DNA from: JBBQZO01 sp038207625
Lineage (GTDB): Bacteria; Pseudomonadota; Gammaproteobacteria; Burkholderiales; Burkholderiaceae_D
Assembly: GCA_038207625.1 (NCBI GenBank)
Contig: JBBQZO010000037.1
Span: 1-59,361 of the forward strand
Length of the DNA stretch: 59,361 bases
Direction: 5' to 3'
This document shows, piece after piece, positions 41,152 to 51,377 of this stretch. Position numbers and translations under genes: made by a program. The notes under the pieces were generated by a model that worked only from the letters and a program-made list of their open reading frames with translations, did not search any database and was not told the origin of the DNA. Position 1 is the first letter of the stretch, and every line of letters begins with the position of its first letter.

Positions 41152-42258
41152 ATGCAATTGGTCAAAACCACCCGAGATACCCTTCTCAGGCCACTGCAGA
41201 TCGTGAGCGGTATTGTCGAGCGTCGGCACACTATGCCGATTTTGGCCAATATCCTCATTCGCAAAGACGGCGCAAACGTCTCCTTCCTGTCGACCGACAC
41301 CGAAGTGCAAATCACCACCCATGCCGAAATCGGCTCGGGTGCGGAAGTGGCCGGCACCACCGTCGCGGCGCGCAAGCTGCTCGACATTTTGCGCGCGCTG
41401 CCCGAATCGGGCGACGTGACGATGACGCTGGTGAACAAGCGTCTGACGGTGCAGACCGGCAAATCGCGCTTCGCGCTGCAAACGCTGGCGGCCGAGGAGT
41501 TCCCTACCGTGTCGCAGGCGGAAACGTTTAACGCCTCCGTCACGCTGCCGCAAAAGACCTTGAAGCACCTGTTTAACATGGTGCATTTCTCGATGGCGCA
41601 GCAAGACATTCGTTACTACCTGAACGGCCTGCTGCTGGTGTTGGATGGCAACAAGGTGATCGCGGTCGCAACCGACGGCCACCGCCTTGCGTTCTGCCAG
41701 GTGGAAACGGAGCAGGAATTCGCGCGCCAGGAAGTGATCATTCCGCGCAAGACCATCATCGAACTGCAGCGCCTGCTGGAAGAAAGCGACGAGCCGGTTC
41801 AACTGGACATCGCGGCCAGCCAGGTCAAGCTGACCTTCGCCGACATCGAGCTGATCTCGAAGCTGGTCGAGGGCAAGTTCCCCGATTACACCCGGGTGAT
41901 CCCGAAGGGCTACACCAACGACTTCACGATCGGGCGCGATGAGCTGCTGCGTTCCTTGCAACGCGCCGCCATCATGACGAGCGACAAGTTCAAAGGCGTG
42001 CGTTGCATCATCACGCCGGGCAGCATGAAGATCAGCTCGACCAACGCCGACCAGGAAGAAGCTGTCGAAGAACTCGAGATCGACTACGGCGGCGTCAGCG
42101 TCGATATCGGCTTTAACGTCACCTATCTGCTCGACGTGCTGAACAATCTGAAATGCGACTACGTCAACATCGCGCTGGGCGACTCGAACTCGTCGGCGCT
42201 GATCTCGATTCCCGACAATGCCGACTTCAAGTACGTCGTCATGCCGATGCGCATCTAG
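41152..42258 (+). CDS. dnaN: DNA polymerase III beta subunit (sliding clamp)
   Basis: A 368-aa clamp with the three repeated clamp domains; the start MQLVKTTRDTLLRPLQIVSG and the C-terminal YVVMPMRI are typical. It keeps the polymerase on DNA. GAGGA lies 6 nt before the ATG. It follows dnaA and precedes gyrB, the usual order. Confidence 0.98.
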   Translation: MQLVKTTRDTLLRPLQIVSGIVERRHTMPILANILIRKDGANVSFLSTDTEVQITTHAEIGSGAEVAGTTVAARKLLDILRALPESGDVTMTLVNKRLTVQTGKSRFALQTLAAEEFPTVSQAETFNASVTLPQKTLKHLFNMVHFSMAQQDIRYYLNGLLLVLDGNKVIAVATDGHRLAFCQVETEQEFARQEVIIPRKTIIELQRLLEESDEPVQLDIAASQVKLTFADIELISKLVEGKFPDYTRVIPKGYTNDFTIGRDELLRSLQRAAIMTSDKFKGVRCIITPGSMKISSTNADQEEAVEELEIDYGGVSVDIGFNVTYLLDVLNNLKCDYVNIALGDSNSSALISIPDNADFKYVVMPMRI

Positions 42259-42289
42259 CGTTTAGACACAGCCGCAGAGGGCGGCGGGG

Positions 42290-42364
42290 CCAAATGGGGT
42301 CACAGGGGAGCGCCTAGGCTTTTTTTTCGCGGCAGTTTGGCGAACTAACTCTGACCCCAATTGG
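42290..42364. repeat. REP-like inverted repeat between dnaN and gyrB
   Basis: CCAAATGGGGTCA (42290-42302) pairs with TGACCCCAATTGG (42352-42364) with one mismatch. An eight-T run near 42320 lies inside. It shares the GGGTCA(G)AG core with the element at 36441-36523. Confidence 0.6.
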
Positions 42365-42438
42365 AACCACCGCCCGAACCACCGTCGCACCCGCAGCACC
42401 CCGATTCAAACAGCAATCGATATTTGAGAAAGCAGTCC

Positions 42439-44934
42439 ATGTCCGAGAACCAAGACAAGCCCGTCCCGGCCGCGCAGGAAGAATACGGCGCCTCCTCCAT
42501 CCAAATTCTGGAAGGTCTGGAGGCGGTACGCAAACGCCCGGGCATGTACATCGGCGACACCTCGGACGGCACCGGTTTGCACCATCTGGTGTTCGAGGTG
42601 CTGGACAACTCGATCGATGAATCGCTGGCCGGCCACTGTACCGAAATCCACGTCACGATCCACTCGGACAATTCGATCTCGATCACCGACAACGGCCGCG
42701 GTGTGCCGACCGGCATCAAGTTCGACGACAAGCACGAGCCAAAGCGCAGCGCAGCGGAAATTGTGATGACCGAATTGCACGCCGGCGGCAAGTTCGACCA
42801 GAACTCGTACAAGGTGTCGGGCGGCTTGCACGGCGTGGGCGTGTCGTGCGTCAACGGCCTGTCGAAACTGCTGAAACTGACCATCCGGCGCGACGGCAAA
42901 GTCCATTACATGGAATTTGTGCGCGGCGTGCCGCAGAACCGCGAAATCGAAGTCATCAACGGCGTCGAATGCTCGCCCATCAAGGTCATCGGCGAAACCG
43001 ACAAGCGCGGCACCGACGTGCACTTCTGGGCCGACGAACAGATCTTCACGCACGTTGAGTTCCACTACGAGATCCTGGCCAAGCGCATCCGCGAACTGTC
43101 CTTCCTGAACAACGGCGTGAAAATCCGCCTGTCCGACCAGCGCACCGGCAAGGAAGAATTGTTCGCCTTCGAAGGCGGCACGCGCGGCTTCGTCGAATAC
43201 ATCAACAAAGCCAAGACGGTGCTGCATCCGACCATTTTCCAGGCCACCGGCGAACGCCTGTCGGACCAGGGCACCAACATCAGCGTGGACGTGTCGATGC
43301 AGTGGAACGACGCCTACAACGAACAGGTGCTGTGCTTCACCAACAACATCCCGCAACGCGACGGCGGCACCCATCTGACCGGCCTGCGCGCGGCGATGAC
43401 CCGCGTCATCAACAAGTACATCGAAGAGCACGAGTTCGCCAAGAAGGCCAAGGTTGAAATTTCCGGCGACGACATGCGCGAAGGCCTGACCTGCGTGCTG
43501 TCGGTCAAGGTGCCGGAGCCGAAGTTCTCCTCGCAGACCAAGGACAAGCTGGTGTCAAGCGAAGTGCGCGGCCCGGTCGAAGAGATCGTCGCCAAGACGC
43601 TGACCGATTACCTGGCCGAAAAACCGAACGACGCCAAGATCATCTGCGGCAAGATCGTCGAAGCGGCGCGTGCCCGCGAAGCGGCCCGCAAGGCGCGCGA
43701 CCTGACCCGCCGCAAAGGCATCATGGACGGCCTGGGCCTGTCGGCCAAGCTGGCCGACTGCCAGGAAAAAGACCCCGCCCTGTGCGAACTGTACATCGTC
43801 GAGGGTGACTCGGCAGGTGGCTCGGCCAAGCAGGGACGCGACCGTAAATTCCAGGCGATTTTGCCGCTGCGCGGCAAGGTGCTGAACGTCGAGAAGGCGC
43901 GCTTTGAAAAAATGCTGTCCTCCGAGCAGATCACCACCTTGATCGCCACGCTGGGCACCTCGATCGGACCGGACGAATTTAACGTCGACAAGCTGCGCTA
44001 TCACCGCATCATCATCATGACCGATGCGGACGTCGACGGCGCCCACATCCGCACGCTGCTGCTGACGCTGTTCTATCGCCAGATGCCGCAACTGGTCGAA
44101 CGGGGCCACATCTACATCGCCCAGCCGCCGCTGTACAAGGTCAAGGCCGGGCGCGACGAACGCTACCTGAAGGACGATGTCGAAGAGGCGAGCTACATGA
44201 TGACGGTCGCCTTGAACAGCGCCGCGCTGGTTCCGCGCGACGGTGCCGAGCCGATCGTGGGCGAAGCACTGGCCGAACTGGTGCGCCAGTTCAATCTGGC
44301 CAACGCCATCATGACGCGTCTGACGCGCGTGATCGACCGCGCCGCGCTGACCGGCATCATGACCGGCGTCACGCTGGATCTGTCGACGCTGGAGCTGGCC
44401 AACGCGTCGGCCGTCGCGCTGACCGCCGCCATCGGCGACCCGGCCGTCAACGTCACGGTGCGCTCGGATGAGCTGTCGGAAAAACACCTGCTGCGCATCG
44501 AGCGCATGCATCACGGCAATATCAAAGTGTCGGCGATCGACGCCGACTTCGTCCAGGGCGCCGACTACAGCGTGCTGGCCAACGCGGCCGCCACCTTCCA
44601 GGGCTTGATCGGCGAAGGCGCTTTTATTCGCCGCGGCGAAGGCGAGCGCGTCAAGGAATCGAAAGTGGTCGACTTCCACCACGCGATGCAGTGGCTGCGC
44701 GACGAAGCCGAGCGCACCGTCTCCAAGCAGCGCTACAAAGGGTTGGGCGAGATGAACCCGAGCCAGCTGTGGGAAACGACGATGGACCCGACCGTGCGCC
44801 GCCTGCTCAAGGTGCAGATCGAAGACGCGATTGCCGCCGACCAGATCTTCACCACGCTGATGGGCGACGACGTCGAACCGCGCCGCGCCTTCATCGAACT
44901 GAACGCTCTGCGCGCCGGCAATATCGACGTCTGA
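42439..44934 (+). CDS. gyrB: DNA gyrase subunit B
   Basis: An 831-aa ATPase subunit that introduces negative supercoils with GyrA. The GHKL ATPase domain is at the N-terminus (VRKRPGMYIGDTSDGTGLHH, DNGRGVP, GGLHGVG). The Toprim domain holds EGDSAGGSAKQGRDRKFQA and MTDADVDGAHIRTLLLT. An insertion typical of Gram-negative GyrB (about 560-720) comes before the C-terminal KGLGEMNPSQLWETTMDP. The ATG at 42439 gives MSENQ; the frame also opens earlier across the REP-like element. Confidence 0.98.
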   Translation: MSENQDKPVPAAQEEYGASSIQILEGLEAVRKRPGMYIGDTSDGTGLHHLVFEVLDNSIDESLAGHCTEIHVTIHSDNSISITDNGRGVPTGIKFDDKHEPKRSAAEIVMTELHAGGKFDQNSYKVSGGLHGVGVSCVNGLSKLLKLTIRRDGKVHYMEFVRGVPQNREIEVINGVECSPIKVIGETDKRGTDVHFWADEQIFTHVEFHYEILAKRIRELSFLNNGVKIRLSDQRTGKEELFAFEGGTRGFVEYINKAKTVLHPTIFQATGERLSDQGTNISVDVSMQWNDAYNEQVLCFTNNIPQRDGGTHLTGLRAAMTRVINKYIEEHEFAKKAKVEISGDDMREGLTCVLSVKVPEPKFSSQTKDKLVSSEVRGPVEEIVAKTLTDYLAEKPNDAKIICGKIVEAARAREAARKARDLTRRKGIMDGLGLSAKLADCQEKDPALCELYIVEGDSAGGSAKQGRDRKFQAILPLRGKVLNVEKARFEKMLSSEQITTLIATLGTSIGPDEFNVDKLRYHRIIIMTDADVDGAHIRTLLLTLFYRQMPQLVERGHIYIAQPPLYKVKAGRDERYLKDDVEEASYMMTVALNSAALVPRDGAEPIVGEALAELVRQFNLANAIMTRLTRVIDRAALTGIMTGVTLDLSTLELANASAVALTAAIGDPAVNVTVRSDELSEKHLLRIERMHHGNIKVSAIDADFVQGADYSVLANAAATFQGLIGEGAFIRRGEGERVKESKVVDFHHAMQWLRDEAERTVSKQRYKGLGEMNPSQLWETTMDPTVRRLLKVQIEDAIAADQIFTTLMGDDVEPRRAFIELNALRAGNIDV

Positions 44935-44974
44935 TCCTGTCGCGCAGTGATACCGCGCGGCGGATCGCCGCGCG

Positions 44975-45000
44975 AACGAACGGCCTCGCAAGAGGCCGTT
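44975..45000 (+). terminator. Hairpin after gyrB
   Basis: An 11-bp perfect stem CGAACGGCCTC / GAGGCCGTTCG with a GCAA tetraloop, 40 nt past gyrB. There is no long T run after it. Confidence 0.6.
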
Positions 45001-45041
45001 CGTGTATCTCGTCCCATTCCAATTTCTAACGCCGCACATCG

Positions 45042-45545
45042 ATGAACTCTGTCAAATCCATCCCGCTGTTGCTCGCTTGCGTTGTTCTGATGAATGGCCC
45101 GGCCTGCGGCGAAATTGCGGCCAGCACGCCAGGCGACGCGCGCCTGATCGGCACATGGCAGGAAGGCTTGGCACCGGCGCAGGCGAAATTGAGCGCGGCG
45201 GACATCGCCCACCTCGATCTGCAAGGCGGCGCATTCAAGTTCGACGCCAACCACACGTTTGCGATGTATCCGCCGTGCGGCAAAGCGAGCGATAAGATGC
45301 ATGCGCTGGGGCTGCAGTTCTACCCCGGGCACTGGCAGCTGCTCGGGCCCGAGCAGTTATTGATCAGCGTGCAGGCGCGCGGCGCGGCCCATGAAATGAC
45401 GATCGATCTGAGCTTTCGCGATGAGCAACTGTTCATGACCATGAACGGCGAGACGAAACCATACGCAAAAGGCGCAATTCAATTGCCGCCCACCTGCAGT
45501 GCGGCTCCCGTCGCCGCGAATCCGGCGCATGCGCGCCCACAGTAG
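45042..45545 (+). CDS. Secreted hypothetical protein
   Basis: A 167-aa protein with a signal peptide (MNSVKSIPLLLACVVLMNG, ending near PACG). The mature part begins with a LIGTWQEGL segment and shows alternating beta strands (GAFKFDANHTFAMYPPCG; GHWQLLGPEQLLISV), suggestive of a lipocalin-like barrel. Function is unknown. It stands alone after gyrB. Confidence 0.65.
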   Translation: MNSVKSIPLLLACVVLMNGPACGEIAASTPGDARLIGTWQEGLAPAQAKLSAADIAHLDLQGGAFKFDANHTFAMYPPCGKASDKMHALGLQFYPGHWQLLGPEQLLISVQARGAAHEMTIDLSFRDEQLFMTMNGETKPYAKGAIQLPPTCSAAPVAANPAHARPQ

Positions 45546-45630
45546 GGTCTGATGCAGTAAGCGCGTACGCCCTTGAATATTGAGCGGCATTTTTTGCTGC
45601 CTGGCCCACCTCGGCACACCACGCGCGCTT

Positions 45631-45960
45631 TCATTCGCTCCTGAGCATTCTCTCCGCGAGCATTGTCATCAAGTCCCGTCGCCCGGACACGAACAGGTGT
45701 ACAAAGATCTGCTGTTGCGCGATGTCGTAGATGACTCTGGTTTGTCCAAGCAAGCGCTGGCGCAGGCCGTGCAAGCCTAGCCTGACGGCTTCGTCGGGAA
45801 CCGTGCCGGCAAGTGGAAATTCGCCGATGGCGTGCAGGAGTTCCTTGTATTTCAGGTCGGTCTCGCGCCACACCTGACGGCCAAACTTGTGCTGCACATA
45901 CTGTCGAATTTCACGGTAGTCGTCGCGCGCACCAAGCAGGACATGAACCGCGTACATCAT
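45631..45960 (-). CDS. RelE/ParE-family toxin
   Basis: A 109-aa toxin of the ParE/RelE fold: AVHVLLGARDDYREIRQYVQ helix pair, GEFPLAGTVPDE, then GLHGLRQRLLGQTRVIYDIA and FVHLFVSGRRD strands. Such toxins hit gyrase (ParE) or cut mRNA (RelE). Its ATG overlaps the antitoxin stop by 2 nt, the usual antitoxin-first operon. Confidence 0.85.
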   Translation of the reverse strand: MMYAVHVLLGARDDYREIRQYVQHKFGRQVWRETDLKYKELLHAIGEFPLAGTVPDEAVRLGLHGLRQRLLGQTRVIYDIAQQQIFVHLFVSGRRDLMTMLAERMLRSE

Positions 45961-46226
45961 TCGTCTTCCTTGTCCATCTGCGCGAAGAAATCCTCAGCGG
46001 ATTGAAATTTCCCTTCCGCGATCTGCTTCTTTCCCAAATTGATCAACTTCAGAAACGCCATCGTTTCGAGCTGTTCCTCATAGGTACGGATGTCCATGAC
46101 CACCATTTTTGCCTCACCATTTTGCGTGATGATCAGTGGGCTGCGGTTTTCCTCGAAATCCTTCACGATCTCCGCCGCATGCGACTTGAGATATGAAATT
46201 GGTCTTACTATTTCTGAAAATTTCAT
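45957..46226 (-). CDS. Phd/YefM-type antitoxin
   Basis: An 89-aa antitoxin: N-terminal DNA-binding part MKFSEIVRPISYLKSHAAEI, the family's PLIITQNGEAKMVVMDIRTYEEQ middle and a C-terminal toxin-binding helix (FQSAEDFFAQMDKEDE). The ATG at 46226 has AGGAGA upstream; the open frame extends to 46289 without support. It should repress its own promoter. Confidence 0.87.
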   Translation of the reverse strand: MKFSEIVRPISYLKSHAAEIVKDFEENRSPLIITQNGEAKMVVMDIRTYEEQLETMAFLKLINLGKKQIAEGKFQSAEDFFAQMDKEDE

Positions 46227-46486
46227 GCTGTCTCCTGACGACAAACACTGCCGCACAAGACTAAATATAGTCCAAATTTGATCACGCATCCAGTGCCATC
46301 AAAAAACGATCGATGCATGCGCCGGCCCGAACCCACTTGGTGGCCGACCGCCGCAACATGAAACGCGCCGCCCACACCCACGTTGAGCGGATGCGAAGCG
46401 TATATCGTTAGCGACATCTGAAACGCTGGTGCAACTGCCGGCCTTGCCCACACGGCGGGCTTGGCCGCAGTGTGGGCCGCGAACGC
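46227..46486. other. Intergenic region with a possible terminator hairpin
   Basis: No gene seen. GCCCACAC / GTGTGGGC (46446-46477) could fold downstream of the 5'-nucleotidase on the minus strand; no T run follows. Confidence 0.35.
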
Positions 46487-48316
46487 TTAGTTAAGGCGCG
46501 TGATGCGGTTCTGCGGCGGCGCCGGTATCTTGCCCAGCGTGCGGAAGTAGGCGCTGCCGGCATCGATGTCGACGTCGCCCTGCTGCACGTTGGTGCCGCC
46601 CAGCAGCACGGTGAAGTTGTCGCCGCCGGTGGACATGAAGTTGTTGACCGTCACGCGGTAAACCGTGCTCATGCCGATCGGAATCCCGTTCAGCTTCATC
46701 GAACCGGCCACCACGCGCGCGCCGCTGCCCGCTGGCGCACCGGCAGGTTTGCTGGCATCCCAGCTGTAGCTAAAGCCGTTGGCCGTTTGCATCACGCGCC
46801 CGCTGGACGGCTGCGGCGCCTCCCACTGTTGCTCGAGCAGGCGCAGCAGTTGCGTGCCGGTCAAGTCCAGGGTCGTCAGGTTGTTCCCGAACGGCATCAC
46901 GGAAAACAGTTGGCCGTATTTCACCTGCGGGCCGGCCAGTCCGGCGCGCACCCCGCCCACGTTGGCAAACGCCAGCTGCGCCGATTTGCTGCCGTAGGCC
47001 GGGCCGGACGAACCGGCCAGATAGATGTCGGCCACCACGTCGCCCATCTTGCTCTCGCCGGCGCTGTTGACCGATGTGCCGAGCGAAACGCTCAACGTGC
47101 CGATCACCGCGTCGCTGACCGGCGCGAGCACGTCGACATAGCGCTTGACCAGCGCGGCCATGTCGGCGTCCGCCGCCAGGGCGCTCATGCCGGCCGGCAG
47201 TGGAATCAACACGCCCTTGCTGTCCTTGGTGCCCAGATCGTTGATCGCGGCGATGTTGTTCGCTTCTTTCGACAACACTTTTTTCTTCGACGGATCGATC
47301 GTCAGATCGATCTTGGTGGCGATCAGGCCGTAGGCGCCGGCCTGGGTCAGCAGTTTGCCGTCCGGACGGGTGCACACGTATTCCTGGTGGGTATGGCCGC
47401 TGATGACGACATCGACCGCGGCGTCGAACTTGTCGGTGATGGCGACGATGTCGCCGCCAATGCCCGGGCAGCTCTTGTCGTTGATGGTGCTGGCGGTGGT
47501 GAAGCCGCCCTGATGAATCAGCACGACGATCGCCGCCACGCCCTTGGCCTTCAGCTCGGGCACCAGGCGGTTGACGGTGTCGACCTCGTCATTGAAGCTC
47601 AGGCCGGCCACACCGGACGGCGTGACGGCGGACGGCGTATCTTTCAGCGTCAATCCGATGAAGGCGACGCTCACGCCGGCCACAGTGCGGATGTCATACG
47701 GCGCGAACAGGGTGGCGCCGGTCTTCTGGTCGATCACGTTGGCGGCCAGGTATTTGAACTTGGCGCCGCCGAACTTGCCGTCGCTCATGCAGGTATCGGT
47801 GCCGACGACGCCCCGGCTGCCGTCCGCCGTCGCCGGATAGCAACCGCCGTTTTGAAGACGCAGCAACTCGTCGCGGCCCTTGTCGAATTCATGGTTGCCC
47901 ACCGACGTGATGTCCAGACCAAGCAGATTCATCGCCTCCACGGTCGGCTCGTCGTGAAACAGGCCCGACGTGATCGGCGAGGCGCCAACCATGTCGCCGG
48001 CCGCCACCACCAGCGTATTGCCGGGGTTTTTCGCCTTCAGATTTTTCACCAGCGTGCTCAGGTAGGCGACCCCGCCGGCCGATACCCGCGTGCCGGCCGG
48101 CTTGGCCGGGTCGGCCACCGTCAGCGCCGCCGACGTTGGCAACAAGTTGCCATGGAAATCGTTCAAGCCGATCAGCGACACGGTCACCGGATCGGGCGCC
48201 TTGACGTCGGGCATCGGTGTGGCGGCGCTCTGGCCGCCACCACCACAAGAGACGAGGGCCAGGCTAGCGACCAGCAAGGCTGCGCGCGCCAGCAAGGTTT
48301 TATTGTTTTCTAACAT
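46487..48316 (-). CDS. Metallophosphatase / 5'-nucleotidase lipoprotein
   Basis: A 609-aa exported enzyme. A signal peptide ends in a lipobox-like LVSC followed by GGGG, so it is probably a lipoprotein. The metallophosphoesterase domain shows DFHGNLLP, GNHEFDKG and VVISGHTHQEY, which hold the two metals. A 5'-nucleotidase C-terminal domain (about 360-600) follows. It should release phosphate from nucleotides outside the cytoplasm. GAGGA precedes the ATG at 48316. No UDP-sugar hydrolase partner is nearby. Confidence 0.9.
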   Translation of the reverse strand: MLENNKTLLARAALLVASLALVSCGGGGQSAATPMPDVKAPDPVTVSLIGLNDFHGNLLPTSAALTVADPAKPAGTRVSAGGVAYLSTLVKNLKAKNPGNTLVVAAGDMVGASPITSGLFHDEPTVEAMNLLGLDITSVGNHEFDKGRDELLRLQNGGCYPATADGSRGVVGTDTCMSDGKFGGAKFKYLAANVIDQKTGATLFAPYDIRTVAGVSVAFIGLTLKDTPSAVTPSGVAGLSFNDEVDTVNRLVPELKAKGVAAIVVLIHQGGFTTASTINDKSCPGIGGDIVAITDKFDAAVDVVISGHTHQEYVCTRPDGKLLTQAGAYGLIATKIDLTIDPSKKKVLSKEANNIAAINDLGTKDSKGVLIPLPAGMSALAADADMAALVKRYVDVLAPVSDAVIGTLSVSLGTSVNSAGESKMGDVVADIYLAGSSGPAYGSKSAQLAFANVGGVRAGLAGPQVKYGQLFSVMPFGNNLTTLDLTGTQLLRLLEQQWEAPQPSSGRVMQTANGFSYSWDASKPAGAPAGSGARVVAGSMKLNGIPIGMSTVYRVTVNNFMSTGGDNFTVLLGGTNVQQGDVDIDAGSAYFRTLGKIPAPPQNRITRLN

Positions 48317-48545
48317 GTGATAATCCTCTGTACACTGCAAATCGGAAAGACTGCAATAGTAGCAATCTTATACATTTATGCAATGTTTATATGACTTTGT
48401 CGGACAAACGCAGCCTGGCGCGGATAAGCGCAGACGCGCGGACAGCGCAGGCATCGGCGTCCATCCGGTCGGTCCGGCGTCGCGCGGCGCAGCAGTGACG
48501 CCGCCGACCGGGTCGAACGCAGTGACGACAACATGAGAGGAACAA

Positions 48546-49067
48546 ATGGGGAACAAGCGTGATGCGCGCCTGCGCATGGCAAACAACTGGAGCCTTGCGC
48601 TCGTCTGCCTGCTGGGCATGGCGCGCGCGTCGGCCGCGGGCCCGTCCGGCGCCGCACCGACGTCGGCGTTGCTGGCGATCCAGCACGGCGCCCAGCTGGC
48701 CGAACGCAGCTGCTACAAATACATGCACGACGATGCCAGCGACTACGCCGCGTGCCTGAACACCCTGTTGACCGGTGTGCGCGGCAACAGCACCGACGCG
48801 CAGCGCCAGCGTCTGGGCATCAGTTATTTCGCCTGGGTCGGCGCGAACGGCTCGGCGCGCATGGCGACGCCGGGCGCGGACGCGGCAGCACGCGCCTTCC
48901 TGCCCAAGTTCGCAGCACTTCAACGCAGCTTGCGCATCAGCGACGCGCAACTGTGCCTGAGCGTGGCGGGCGACTGCGCCGTCCGGCGCGCACAGATCGC
49001 CCAGATGGACAAGGAGTTGGCCGACGCCAGCGCACCCGCCCACGCGGCGCGCCCGCCGAGCCACTGA
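48546..49067 (+). CDS. Secreted hypothetical protein
   Basis: A 173-aa protein with a signal peptide (hydrophobic part NWSLALVCLLGMARASAAG). The mature region is helical and Ala-rich with four Cys, including SCYKYM, YAACLN, QLCLSV and GDCAVRR, probably two disulfides. GAGAGGA precedes the ATG. No family is recognised. It diverges from the 5'-nucleotidase. Confidence 0.6.
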   Translation: MGNKRDARLRMANNWSLALVCLLGMARASAAGPSGAAPTSALLAIQHGAQLAERSCYKYMHDDASDYAACLNTLLTGVRGNSTDAQRQRLGISYFAWVGANGSARMATPGADAAARAFLPKFAALQRSLRISDAQLCLSVAGDCAVRRAQIAQMDKELADASAPAHAARPPSH

Positions 49068-49360
49068 CACGCGTCCCCGTCGCTGCGGCCGCCGGCGCAG
49101 CGTCACGCCACGCCGGTGTTGCGCTGGCCCTAGCGTCGATGGAAATGGCGCGTCGGCACTGTGCTGCCTGATCAAGTCCTTCTCAAGCCGGACGCTGGCG
49201 CGCCGGGGTGCCACGACACGCTGAAGGCGCGACAAAAACTGCGCACCGGCAAATTATTCGGTGGTACTCTCACAATGAGGCGCTGCACGCGTGGCACCGG
49301 GCCACCATCGTCGCGCTGGCGCGCTCCGCCCATTGTTGCAAACCGAAGGAAACATCGTTT

Positions 49361-51178
49361 ATGGCGCTTGGTATTCCCGCTCATTCGACAGCCAGCGAGC
49401 CGCTGCACAGCGCGCTGGCCCAGATCGCTGCCGGCGCGCCGCTGGCGGACACCCTCTCCACGCTGATCGCGCAGCTCGACGGGCGCGACCCTGCGGCGCA
49501 CTCGGCCGTGTTGGTGTGGGATGACGATGGCGTCGCATTGCGCCTGCAGGGCGACTGCGCCATCAGCACGCCCTTGTGCGCCGAGCTGGCGTGCGTCTTG
49601 CTGGCCGCCGGCACCAGCGCCAGTTATGCCAGTTTGACGCCCGCCGCGCTGGCCGCCAACGCGCTCGCACAACGCCTGCAGGCGGCCGCCAGCGCGCATG
49701 GCTTGCCCGGTCTGTCGATCACGCCGATCTGCACCGCGCCGGCCGGCTTGCTCGGACTGTGGCTGGTGTTTACGCGCGCACCAAACCCGCGCCCCGAGCG
49801 CGCCGTCATCGACAGCGTACTGCTCGCCTCGATCGCCATCACGCGCAGCCACGCCAGCGCCAAACTGTCGCGCGCCGAGCAACAACTGCGCGACAACGAG
49901 TCGCGCGTCACGCTGGCCATCGACGGCAGCGCCACCGGCATCTGGGACCGCAACGTGGTGTCGGGCGAAATCCATTACTCGCGCGGCTGGAAGGCGCTGT
50001 TCGGGTACGCCGAGCACGAGGTGTCGAACCGCATCGAGGACAGCTATGTGCGGGTCCATCCGGACGACCTGGCCACCGTGCGCGCCACCATCGAGGCCCA
50101 TTTCGCCCAGAAAACCGCGCACTACGCCGTCGAGCACCGGATCCGCTGCAAGGACGGCAGCTACAAGTGGATCGCCAGCCGCGGCAAGGTAATCAGCCGC
50201 GACGAGGCCGGCCGGCCGCTGCGCATGATCGGCACCTCGACCGACATCACCGCCACCAAGGCCCTGTCGCACCAGCTGCAGCAGAGCATGGACCTGATCG
50301 TCAACCTGACCAACGAAGTGCCGGGTTTGCTGTTCCAGTACCGCATGACGGCCGGCGGGCGCGCCTGTTTTCCGTATGCCAGCGAAGGCATCGCCGACAT
50401 CTACGAGCTCGACGCGGCCCAGGTGGCCGGCACCGACGGGCTGGTCGACGCGCTGATCCACCCCGAGGACCGGCCCGTCTACCACGCCTCGCTGCACGCA
50501 TCTTGCGTCAGCCTGCAGCGTTGGCATCTGGAATACCGCGTCGTGCTACCGCGCCAGGGCGTGTGCTGGCGGCTGGGCAGCGCACAACCGCGCCGGCTGG
50601 CCGACGGCGCCACGCTGTGGCACGGCTTCATCACCGACATTACCGAGCGCAAGCGCATCGAAGGCGACCTGCACCTGGCCGCCACCACCGACTTCCTGAC
50701 CGGGCTGCCGAACCGACGCAACTTCATGGCGCGCATGAACGACGAGCAGGCCCGCGTGGCGCGCCTGCCCAACGCGCGTGCGGTGGTGCTGATGTTCGAT
50801 CTGGACTTGTTCAAGGCCATCAACGACGGCCACGGCCACGCGATGGGCGACGCCGTGCTGATCCACTTCGCCCAGGTGCTGGCCTGCGAAGTGCGCAAGA
50901 TCGACGCGGTGGGGCGCATCGGCGGCGAGGAGTTCGCCGTCATCCTGGCCGCCGCCGGCGAGGCCGAGGCGCAGCAGTTTGCCCAGCGCGTGCAGGCCAG
51001 CCTGGCCGTGCACAGCTTGCAAAGCGACGGGCACGACGTCGACGTCACCGTCAGCGTGGGCATCAGCGCCATGCGCGCGGCCGACCGCAACGTCGACGCG
51101 GCCCTGTCGCGCGCCGACATGGCCCTGTACCGCGCCAAGGAATGCGGGCGCGACCGCATCGAGATTGCCGCCGACTAG
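49361..51178 (+). CDS. PAS-PAS-GGDEF diguanylate cyclase
   Basis: A 605-aa protein that should make cyclic di-GMP. A GAF-like N-terminal region (about 1-165) is followed by two PAS domains (about 181-300 and 310-435; WDRNVVSGEIHYSRGWK in the first) and a GGDEF domain with an intact GGEEF near residue 520. Arg-Lys-Ile-Asp five residues before it forms the inhibitory I-site. No membrane segment is visible, so it senses a cytosolic signal. The ATG at 49361 has GAAGGA upstream; an earlier in-frame start at 49208 is not supported. Confidence 0.88.
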   Translation: MALGIPAHSTASEPLHSALAQIAAGAPLADTLSTLIAQLDGRDPAAHSAVLVWDDDGVALRLQGDCAISTPLCAELACVLLAAGTSASYASLTPAALAANALAQRLQAAASAHGLPGLSITPICTAPAGLLGLWLVFTRAPNPRPERAVIDSVLLASIAITRSHASAKLSRAEQQLRDNESRVTLAIDGSATGIWDRNVVSGEIHYSRGWKALFGYAEHEVSNRIEDSYVRVHPDDLATVRATIEAHFAQKTAHYAVEHRIRCKDGSYKWIASRGKVISRDEAGRPLRMIGTSTDITATKALSHQLQQSMDLIVNLTNEVPGLLFQYRMTAGGRACFPYASEGIADIYELDAAQVAGTDGLVDALIHPEDRPVYHASLHASCVSLQRWHLEYRVVLPRQGVCWRLGSAQPRRLADGATLWHGFITDITERKRIEGDLHLAATTDFLTGLPNRRNFMARMNDEQARVARLPNARAVVLMFDLDLFKAINDGHGHAMGDAVLIHFAQVLACEVRKIDAVGRIGGEEFAVILAAAGEAEAQQFAQRVQASLAVHSLQSDGHDVDVTVSVGISAMRAADRNVDAALSRADMALYRAKECGRDRIEIAAD

Positions 51179-51377
51179 CGCGCAGCAAACCCCGCCGGAC
51201 GGGCCGCGCAGGACGCGGCGCGGCGCCGCGCAGCGATAAGAAAAACACAAAATATCGTCGCCCGCAACGACGCCAAGGGCTCAGGAACATGGTAATGTAA
51301 CCATTCTGAGATGGTTGAAATTTTCGTATTTCACCGCAGGCTCAGCTCGCTAATCATTCTTATCCGGGATTTTGGCC

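Noticed and set aside
46472..48313. 613-residue plus-strand frame opposite the 5'-nucleotidase
   Set aside because: Shadow frame; the minus-strand gene has a lipobox and three metal motifs.
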